Shown here: in pieces, positions 58,113 to 64,000 of the stretch
Layout: each line of letters starts with the position of its first letter
Numbering within the stretch: position 1 is the first letter of the stretch
NCBI RefSeq assembly: GCF_018224885.1
Contig: NZ_JAGTXB010000001.1
Location: forward strand, 310,001-374,000
Direction: 5' to 3'
DNA length: 64,000 bases
DNA from: Chitinophaga hostae
Lineage (GTDB): Bacteria > Bacteroidota > Bacteroidia > Chitinophagales > Chitinophagaceae
The notes under the pieces: model-generated
Told to the model about the DNA's origin: nothing
Database searches by the model: none
What the model saw: the letters and a program-made list of their open reading frames with translations, nothing else
Program-made: the position numbers and the translations under genes

Positions 58113-58364
58113 TCAGTTATACAGCTGCCAGAGGCCTACCAGGCAGGCTACTACAGCCATGAATACCCCGGCCGCGGCGAGTTGCATATCGTCGATATTT
58201 TTCCTTCCTATAAATAAGGATATCAGACCAATTACAATTGCTACAGCACCGGCGGTGACTGCATAGCTGGGCGTTTTGGTGCTAAAAGCAAAGGCTGCTG
58301 ATATTACACCAATGATGAGCGCTGATATACAGGCTGTTTTTGTTAAGGCTGTTGAGTGTTGCAT
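58113..58364 (-). CDS. Small membrane protein
   Basis: 83 residues with about three membrane helices (ACISALIIGVISAAFAFS, YAVTAGAVAIVIGLISLFI and a last one ending LVGLWQLYN). No family is recognised with confidence. It converges on the lipoprotein gene five bases away. Confidence 0.65.
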   Translation of the reverse strand: MQHSTALTKTACISALIIGVISAAFAFSTKTPSYAVTAGAVAIVIGLISLFIGRKNIDDMQLAAAGVFMAVVACLVGLWQLYN

Positions 58365-58418
58365 ATATATTCGTTGTTTTTGAAAACAGGTGAAGGAATA
58401 ATTGTTTGCTTATAGGTG

Positions 58419-59243
58419 TTATGCTGACTGCTGATTTTCTTTGATCACTGTATTTTGCCAGGGAACCTTTAACAGGGAGCCTATTTCCTGGTATCGGGGA
58501 TCCTGGTATTCATCCAGTCCATAACGCAGGGCCAGCGTATCGGGCACTTTTACAAAAGTGCCGAAGAGCCGGTCCCAGATAGAGAATATATTCGCATAAT
58601 TAGCGTCTGTTTCAGGTTGGTAATGGCTATGATGCACTTTGTGCATATCTGGCGACACAATCACCCAGCTAAGCGCATTATCGAGCCATTTGGGCAGGTG
58701 GATATTAGCATGATTAAACTGCGACATAAAAGCCGACAGGCTCTGGTAAAACATCACCATCCAGAAAGGCACTCCCATGGTAACAATGGCCACGAAGAGG
58801 GCAATCACCCGCAGCAGGCTTTCCACCGGATGATGCCGAAGGGCGGTGGTAGCATCTATCTGCGTATCTATATGATGAATTTTATGGAATTGCCACATCC
58901 AGGCGGTTTTGTGCTGTACCCAGTGTATGAGCCAGGCGCCGATGAAATCCAGCATGAGCAGTGCCAGGAGGGTATGCAGCCATAATGGAAGTTTCACCAG
59001 GTAGAGAAGTCCAAACTGCTGGTCGCTGGTCCACCGCGATGCTTTTACAATCAGGAATGCCAGCCCGGTATTCACAATTATCGTGGTAAGTGTGAAAAAC
59101 AGGTTGGTACCGGCATGTTTATAACGGTTGTTGCGAAAACGGAACCGGGGCGCCATGCCCTCAATGATCCATAGAAGCAAGAGTCCGCTCATTAAAATGA
59201 TTGTACGGTACGCAGATGGAATATGTTCAAAAAATGTTACCAT
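58419..59243 (-). CDS. Sterol desaturase / fatty acid hydroxylase family protein
   Basis: 274-residue membrane protein of the di-iron hydroxylase family. The histidine clusters HWVQHKTAWMWQFHKIHHID, RHHPVES, HANIHL and PDMHKVHHSHY supply the metal ligands, with four or five helices around. Family members hydroxylate or desaturate lipids; the substrate is not known. It begins a short run of divergent genes below dnaN. Confidence 0.9.
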   Translation of the reverse strand: MVTFFEHIPSAYRTIILMSGLLLLWIIEGMAPRFRFRNNRYKHAGTNLFFTLTTIIVNTGLAFLIVKASRWTSDQQFGLLYLVKLPLWLHTLLALLMLDFIGAWLIHWVQHKTAWMWQFHKIHHIDTQIDATTALRHHPVESLLRVIALFVAIVTMGVPFWMVMFYQSLSAFMSQFNHANIHLPKWLDNALSWVIVSPDMHKVHHSHYQPETDANYANIFSIWDRLFGTFVKVPDTLALRYGLDEYQDPRYQEIGSLLKVPWQNTVIKENQQSA

Positions 59244-59404
59244 ATGATGGTAATATATTATATAGAGTTCATTTTATGCTGCGCTATCATGGTTCTTCAA
59301 ACCAGGCCAACAAAATCTCTGCAGTGGATATGGGGGGAAATAATTCCACGTAAAATTTACAACTATTTGGGGAATAAATAAAGCCCTCTTTGGGCCATGG
59401 GTAA

Positions 59405-59438
59405 AGAAAAAAGCAACCTCTTTGTGGGAGATTGCTTT
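59405..59438 (-). terminator. dnaN terminator
   Basis: Minus-strand stem AAAGCAAtCTC/GAGgTTGCTTT with an 8-nt loop followed by TTTTTTCTTT, downstream of dnaN. Confidence 0.75.
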
Positions 59439-59468
59439 ATGTATAAGTTTTAAAATATAAGTATTTTT

Positions 59469-59496
59469 CTTTTAGCATTTAGCTAACAGCTGTCAA
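59469..59496. repeat. Solo heptamer arm at the dnaN stop
   Basis: A run of family-B words (TTTTAGC, ATTTAGC, TAACAGC) with no matching second arm nearby, ending directly at the dnaN stop codon (59497-59499). It looks like half of a B element. Confidence 0.65.
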
Positions 59497-60615
59497 CTAG
59501 TTATTCAGCATCAGCGGCATGACCAGCATCAGGAGATCTTCATTTTCTTCTTTTTCAGAAGGTCTGAGGATACCTGCTTTGGTGGCAGTAGCCAGGTCAA
59601 TGGAAATTTCGTCGCCTTCTGCTGCGTTCAGCATTTCGATCAGGAACTTTGCATTAAAAGCAATCTGCATATCATCGCCGGTATACTGGCAACTCATGCG
59701 TTCATTACCTTCAAAAGAGAAGTCCACATCCTGGGCGGAGAGCTGTAGTTCACTGCCGGTAATGCTCAGCGCTACCTGGTTGGTGCTTTTGTTGGCAAAT
59801 ACGCCTACGCGTTTCAGGGCGTTCTGGAAATCGCTTTTCACAACGGTGAGGCGGTATGGATTATCTTTTGGTATTACTACCTTATAGTCAGGGAAACGGG
59901 CATCAATAAGGCGGCAGATCATCTGGGCGCCTTCGTGCTGCACGAAGAAGTGGTTCTGGCTATAAGCTATTTTGATCTGGGTATCGTTGTCCGGCAGGGC
60001 TGTTTTGAGCAGGTTCAGCGGCTTTTTAGGCACGATGAAAGTATCGGCCTGCGGGCATTGTACGTCTGTTCTTACATATTTCACCAGGCGATGTGCATCG
60101 GTGGCTACGAATGTGAGGCTTTCCGGGGCGATTTCGAAGAATACGCCGGTCATAGCGGGGCGCAGGTCATCGTTGCTCACGGCAAACAGCGTTTTGTTGA
60201 TAGCGGTTACCAGGCCGGTAGCGGACATGGTAAAGGAAGTAGTATCGTCGGCGGCTGGCTCCTTCGGAAAATTCTCTGGATTTTCACCCATTACCTTGTA
60301 CTTACCATTGTCTGAAGTAATCTCTACAGCGTAGGAGTTCAGGTCAATGTGGAAAGTAAGTGGCTGGTCAGGCAGATTTTTGAGGGAATCCATCAGGATC
60401 TTTGCCGGGATGCAGATTCTTCCGCTTTCCTTGGCTTCCACCTCCAGCTTCACCCGCATTACAGTTTCCAGGTCAGTAGCAACTACAGTCAGTTCGTTTT
60501 TGTCAATCAGGAATAGAAAATCCTCCAGTATAGGCAATACTGTGTTCGAATTGATAACCCCGCTGATCTGTTGTAATTGTTTTAATAAAGTAGAGGAAGA
60601 AACAATAAATTTCAT
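59497..60615 (-). CDS. dnaN: DNA polymerase III sliding clamp (beta)
   Basis: 372-residue clamp with three similar domains: MKFIVSSSTLLKQLQQISGV at the start, FEIAPESLTFVATDAHRLVK in the middle and the end LLMLVMPLMLNN. Length is normal for Bacteroidota (no insertion). It encircles DNA and holds Pol III and many repair factors. A TATCTTTG box at 60720-60727 is the likely promoter. Confidence 0.95.
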   Translation of the reverse strand: MKFIVSSSTLLKQLQQISGVINSNTVLPILEDFLFLIDKNELTVVATDLETVMRVKLEVEAKESGRICIPAKILMDSLKNLPDQPLTFHIDLNSYAVEITSDNGKYKVMGENPENFPKEPAADDTTSFTMSATGLVTAINKTLFAVSNDDLRPAMTGVFFEIAPESLTFVATDAHRLVKYVRTDVQCPQADTFIVPKKPLNLLKTALPDNDTQIKIAYSQNHFFVQHEGAQMICRLIDARFPDYKVVIPKDNPYRLTVVKSDFQNALKRVGVFANKSTNQVALSITGSELQLSAQDVDFSFEGNERMSCQYTGDDMQIAFNAKFLIEMLNAAEGDEISIDLATATKAGILRPSEKEENEDLLMLVMPLMLNN

Positions 60616-60719
60616 GATCTATAAATGTTTGCTTATCGTTTTTTGTTGTTGGGTAACCACCTGGGACTGCCGCCCGATGTCCATCGTTACCTCCCATAAA
60701 AGCTCAAATGTACTGTAAA

Positions 60720-60727
60720 CAAAGATA
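60720..60727 (-). promoter_or_regulatory. -7 promoter box of dnaN
   Basis: TATCTTTG on the minus strand, full TAnnTTTG match, about 105 bases before dnaN. Confidence 0.5.
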
Positions 60728-60947
60728 GAAAGTTTTGACATTCTCTCTAATTTCATCACATCTTATACACTAAGATAACATGGTTTTACACAACGATTTG
60801 CAGGCTTTCATACATTTGTTTTTAATGTAATACTGAACAGAAAGAGTGAAAAGTCCCTTTTAATTAGATGAGATGTAATATCGGCCCGCTATTATTGATG
60901 AATGTGAAAAGAATTAGCCTATTCTTTTAAATTATCCCCGAATCGGT

Positions 60948-60955
60948 TACTTTTG
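60948..60955 (+). promoter_or_regulatory. -7 promoter box of the aminotransferase gene
   Basis: TACTTTTG, full match to TAnnTTTG, 43 bases before the ATG at 60999. With the dnaN box it marks a divergent promoter region; the rest of 60616-60998 is AT-rich and holds nothing else I can see. Confidence 0.55.
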
Positions 60956-60998
60956 CCGCGCTGAAAAATTATTCCAAACCAACAAAAAAAAGCAGGTT

Positions 60999-62258
60999 AT
61001 GAAACTGTCTCATTTAGCCGAAACACTGATTGGATCCGAAATCATTAAGTTAGCAGCTGAAATAAAGGAGAAACAGGCCAAGGGTGAGAAGATATATAAT
61101 TTCACGATTGGCGATTTTGACCCGAAGGTATTTCCTATCCCGGTTGAATTTGAACAGGAAATCATAACAGCCTATAAGGAGCACCTGACCAACTATCCTC
61201 CTGCCGATGGTATCGCAGAGTTAAGACAGGAAGTAGGTGGTTTTATAGCTGAACGTGAGGGCATCACTTACGATCCTGCCAAGGAAATCGTGATTTCCTG
61301 CGGTGGTCGCCCGATCATTTACGCTACCTTCAGAACCATCCTGGATCGCGGCGAAAAAGTAGTGTACGCTACCCCCTCCTGGAACAATAACCACTACACC
61401 CACTTCCTGGAAGCGGAACACGTAGTGCTGGAAACGAAGCCTGAAAACGATTTCATGCCAACTGCGGCAGAATTAAAACCGCTCCTGAAAGGTGCTACCC
61501 TCCTGGCGCTTTGCTCCCCGCAAAACCCAACCGGTACCGCTTTTGGTAAGCAACAACTGGAAGAGATCTGCGACCTGGTACTGGCAGAAAATAAAAGCAG
61601 GGGTGCCGACGAAAAGCCGCTCTATGTATTATTCGACCAGATGTACTGGGTGTTGACCTTTGGTGAAACTCACCACCATAACCCGGTTACACTCCGTCCG
61701 GAAATGAGAAATTATACCGTTTTCATCGATGGTATGAGTAAAGCCTTTGCTGCTACCGGCGTAAGAGTTGGTTGGGCTTTAGGACCTGCTCATGTTATCG
61801 GAAAAATGAAATCCATCCTTTCTCACGTAGGCGCCTGGAGCCCAATGGCTGAACAAAAAGCCGCTGCCCGCTACCTCGCACAGAAAGAAAATGTGGATAA
61901 GTACCTGAAACACTTCAAAGGCGAAATCGAAGAAAGACTGGTGAAAATCTACGAAGGCTTTGATAAACTGAAAAAAGCAGGTCACCAGGTAGAAGCCATT
62001 GCTCCGCAGGCCGCTATTTACCTGACCGTTAAATTTGACCTGACAGGTAAAAAGACAGCTGATGGCACTGCGCTGGCAGATCAGGCTGCTGTTACGTCCT
62101 ACATCCTGAATGAGGCGAAACTGGCCCTGGTGCCGTTTTACGCTTTCGGATCTGCTAAAAACTCACCCTGGTATCGTCTTAGCGTAGGTACCTGCGTGAA
62201 AGAAGAGATCCCTGCTATGTTTGAAAAACTGCAGGCAGCTCTTGAAAAATTAAAATAG
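60999..62258 (+). CDS. Class I/II PLP aminotransferase
   Basis: 419-residue pyridoxal-phosphate enzyme of the aspartate aminotransferase fold. Motifs: NFTIGDFDP, YPPADGIAELRQEVGGF, CSPQNPTGTAFGK and the PLP-Lys segment DGMSKAFAATGVRVGWA (Lys near residue 248). It is closest to aspartate/prephenate aminotransferases but the exact substrate is uncertain. It stands alone, with a terminator downstream. Confidence 0.9.
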   Translation: MKLSHLAETLIGSEIIKLAAEIKEKQAKGEKIYNFTIGDFDPKVFPIPVEFEQEIITAYKEHLTNYPPADGIAELRQEVGGFIAEREGITYDPAKEIVISCGGRPIIYATFRTILDRGEKVVYATPSWNNNHYTHFLEAEHVVLETKPENDFMPTAAELKPLLKGATLLALCSPQNPTGTAFGKQQLEEICDLVLAENKSRGADEKPLYVLFDQMYWVLTFGETHHHNPVTLRPEMRNYTVFIDGMSKAFAATGVRVGWALGPAHVIGKMKSILSHVGAWSPMAEQKAAARYLAQKENVDKYLKHFKGEIEERLVKIYEGFDKLKKAGHQVEAIAPQAAIYLTVKFDLTGKKTADGTALADQAAVTSYILNEAKLALVPFYAFGSAKNSPWYRLSVGTCVKEEIPAMFEKLQAALEKLK

Positions 62259-62265
62259 TTTTATT

Positions 62266-62486
62266 CCGGATTGTTTTGCCCAGGATTAGACTGATTTAAT
62301 TGATTGTCCTGATTTTATTTTTTTTGATTTTATATGATGAGCGAAGATGGAAGCGGTAACGCTACCTTCTTCGCTCATCTTTTTATGCTATAGCCTCTCT
62401 TCTTATCTTCCCAAAACCTAATAATATTCATAGAAACGGAAAAAATCATCTAAATCATGGATAATCATCCTAATCCCGGGTAAGAC
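62266..62486. repeat. Inverted pair D with 9-bp words
   Basis: Arm 1 (62266-62332) reads GCCCAGGATTAG then words GATTnnnnT (about nine bases each); arm 2 (62437-62486) is its inverse with the core ACCCGGGATTAG. They enclose the aminotransferase terminator and about 50 bp more. About 18 of 24 core bases match. It resembles the other iterated-word families but is more diverged. Confidence 0.6.
62336..62385 (+). terminator. Aminotransferase terminator
   Basis: Long imperfect stem GATGAGCGAAGA...TCTTCGCTCATC with inner AGCG/CGCT, followed by TTTTT, 78 bp after the stop. Confidence 0.8.
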
Positions 62487-62532
62487 ATTTGACTTTTTGA
62501 CTTTTGCCTTCGAAAAGTTAAATACTTGTTAA

Positions 62533-62581
62533 AAGGTCAACTATTGTTACTATTTCGAAAAAAGTACCTAATTTTGACCTT
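62533..62581 (+). promoter_or_regulatory. TetR promoter with flanking operator candidate
   Basis: The -7 box TAATTTTG (62569-62576) and a -33 TATTG (62542-62546, spacing 22) are bracketed by AAGGTCAA (62533-62540) and TTGACCTT (62574-62581), an exact inverted repeat. Additional TGACTTTT copies lie at 62490-62505 and AAAAGTCA at 62589-62596. Confidence 0.55.
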
Positions 62582-62605
62582 GAAACTAAAAAAGTCAGAA
62601 AGTTA

Positions 62606-63211
62606 ATGCACACAGAAGCAAAAGACGAAATGAGGGATAAAATCCTGGAAGCAGCTCTGAAGCGTTTTACTCATTATGGCGCTTCTAAAACAACGATGAA
62701 CGAAATAGCAGATGATCTTCACTGCTCGAAAGCATCCTTGTATTACTACTTCCCGGATAAGAAAGCCATGCACATGGCGGTGCTGCAAAAAATTGCGGAG
62801 ATCTATTTCCAGCAAATGGAAAAAGAAGCCCTGCAACCGGAATCAGCTGCCCAAGCATTGTATAATATTATAGAGCTCAGAAGAGAATTTATCAGCAAAT
62901 TTTGCCGGCTGGAAATATTCAAAATATTACAGGACAACTCCGCGGTATTTCTCGAAGAGAAAAAGAAAGCAAGAGAAAGGGATATAGCCATTCATACACG
63001 CATCATTGAAGCAGGTATTGCCCTGGGAGAATTCATCGTGAAAGATCCCGCACATACCGCAGAACTGTTAGTACTGTCCACCATGGGCCTGCGCTTTTCA
63101 GTTCCGGATCATATCCGCGAAGACACGGACATGGACGAAGCAATGATGGATGACGTAATAGACAAACAAAAACAACTGCTGGAGATCTTCATTAAAGGAA
63201 TAAAGGCTTAA
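62606..63211 (+). CDS. TetR-family regulator (first of two)
   Basis: 201 residues. The N-terminal TetR helix-turn-helix is clear: ILEAALKRFTHYGASKTTMN, EIADDLHCSKASLYYYFPDK. The C-terminal ligand domain is variable and its inducer cannot be told. It lies 12 bp from the second TetR gene and then a TolC-type gene, suggesting control of an efflux operon. Its promoter is flanked by an inverted repeat that could be its own operator. Confidence 0.9.
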   Translation: MHTEAKDEMRDKILEAALKRFTHYGASKTTMNEIADDLHCSKASLYYYFPDKKAMHMAVLQKIAEIYFQQMEKEALQPESAAQALYNIIELRREFISKFCRLEIFKILQDNSAVFLEEKKKARERDIAIHTRIIEAGIALGEFIVKDPAHTAELLVLSTMGLRFSVPDHIREDTDMDEAMMDDVIDKQKQLLEIFIKGIKA

Positions 63212-63223
63212 CAAACGGAAACC

Positions 63224-63838
63224 ATGCTGGTGAGAGAACGGATACTGGAAACGGCCCTGAAAATGTTCAGAACCTACGGTGTGAAGGGAGTAACTATGTT
63301 CGACATAGCACGTGATTGCGGGATCTCAAAGAAAACAGTATACGAGCATTTTGTAGACAAACAGGCGTTGATAGACGAAGGGATGCAGCAGTTGTTAACT
63401 AATCATATTAACTATTTCACAGAATGTCTGCAAACCACAGACAATGCTATTGAAGAAATGGTGCGTAACATGAAATATGTTACCAACCTGGCAAAAACAC
63501 TGAACCCGGTGATGTTGTATGAAATCCAGAAGTATCATCCGGATACCTGGAAAAGCATTGAGAGTTTTAAGGAAGACGGGGTGCTGTGTAACATCAAGAA
63601 AAATTTAAAGAGGGGCATGACGGAAGGCCTATATCGTCAGAACCTCCACATCGATATCGTAGCACGTATGCGCCAGCTGCAGCTGGAAGCACCATTTGAC
63701 CAGATGCAGTACCCGGCAAATCAATTTGAGATGCCTGAAGTAATGGAACAGGTAACCGCCCACTTTATACTGGGAATTGCCACCATTAAAGGTCATAAAC
63801 TGGCTAACCAGTACCTGCAAATAAAAGAAGACGAATAA
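63224..63838 (+). CDS. TetR-family regulator (second of two)
   Basis: 204 residues with a TetR helix-turn-helix: ILETALKMFRTYGVKGVTMF, DIARDCGISKKTVYEHFVDK. The ligand domain differs from the first regulator, so the pair is not a recent copy. It lies 25 bp before the TolC gene and is probably co-transcribed with it. Two regulators in one efflux operon is uncommon but seen. Confidence 0.88.
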   Translation: MLVRERILETALKMFRTYGVKGVTMFDIARDCGISKKTVYEHFVDKQALIDEGMQQLLTNHINYFTECLQTTDNAIEEMVRNMKYVTNLAKTLNPVMLYEIQKYHPDTWKSIESFKEDGVLCNIKKNLKRGMTEGLYRQNLHIDIVARMRQLQLEAPFDQMQYPANQFEMPEVMEQVTAHFILGIATIKGHKLANQYLQIKEDE

Positions 63839-63863
63839 ACTACTACGCTAACTGATTTAATTT

Positions 63864-64000
63864 ATGAAGCGATTAAAGTTAACGCTTATCCTCCTGCTGG
63901 GGATAGGGGTATACAACGGCTATGCCCAAACGCAGCTGACCTTACAGGAAGCGCTGAAGTTTGCATTGAACAACAACAAACAACTGGCCCGGACAAAGAT
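63864..64000 (+). CDS. TolC-family outer-membrane efflux protein (partial)
   Basis: Only the first 45 residues are in the window: signal peptide RLKLTLILLLGIGVYNGYAQ followed by LTLQEALKFALNNNKQLART, the standard opening of TolC-type outer-membrane channels. It continues past the end; an RND pump and adaptor probably follow, judging from the usual operon order. Confidence 0.85.
   Translation, partial: MKRLKLTLILLLGIGVYNGYAQTQLTLQEALKFALNNNKQLARTK

Noticed and set aside
57936..58217. 93-residue frame overlapping the lipoprotein gene
   Set aside because: Overlaps a lipobox gene in another frame; no features.

Overview
The window looks like chromosomal DNA of a Bacteroidota bacterium, most likely Chitinophagaceae (Chitinophaga or a close relative). 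The evidence is SusC/SusD pairs, a T9SS-type C-terminal signal on a double-GH18 chitinase, BatD/BatE, DUF6377 and DUF4834 proteins, a large IF-2, and promoters of the Bacteroidota type (-7 box TAnnTTTG) in front of many genes. No phage, plasmid or CRISPR locus is evident.

Layout. 1-26,500 is mostly conserved housekeeping: LytTR regulator, BatE/BatD, short-chain dehydrogenase, HAD phosphatase, phospholipid synthesis (psd, cdsA), CPBP protease, dusB, a NUMOD4/HNH-like protein, a Dna2-like nuclease-helicase, proC, a SixA-type phosphatase, purF, a SurA-like isomerase, the rimP-nusA-infB operon, and small membrane proteins. A tRNA(CAT) at 26.7 kb marks the edge of a more accessory stretch (27.2-32.7 kb) with a beta-helix tailspike-like protein, a frameshifted secreted protein, an acyltransferase and an FkbM-like protein. 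33.4-49.4 kb is devoted to polysaccharide use: a 1,452-residue chitinase, then a sus-like locus (DUF6377 regulator, susC, susD, GH31), followed by two lipoproteins. 49.5-51.3 kb holds a ferritin-like remnant, a 50-residue membrane protein missed by length filters, a DUF2383 protein and two candidate small transcripts. 51.3-57.5 kb is the thiamine operon thiS-thiC-thiE-like-thiD-thiE-thiG-thiH under a TPP riboswitch, with no thiF. The end carries a lipocalin-like lipoprotein, a sterol desaturase-type protein, dnaN, an aminotransferase, and two tandem TetR genes leading into a TolC-type efflux gene cut by the window edge.

The most unusual signal is non-coding. At least seven long imperfect hairpins (stems of about 30-45 bp), plus one solo arm and one diverged inverted pair, sit between genes. 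Their arms are built from short iterated words, seven bases long in three families: AGCATAA/AGCGGAA, TAGCTnT and ATTACGA. The number of words differs between the two arms of one hairpin, while the loop-proximal core is conserved between copies. Six of the copies end on, or within a few bases of, a stop codon, and in one case the element supplies the stop codon. This looks like a repeat system that moves or expands by heptamer units and settles at gene ends; the function (terminator, REP-like element or other) is inference.

Other points worth attention: a terminator-like hairpin directly before the rimP start codon in the operon encoding NusA, a tRNA T-loop with a swapped T54-A58 pair, a one-base frameshift near the end of a secreted protein gene, a TetR operator candidate bracketing its promoter, and a 15-bp direct repeat in the long susC leader.
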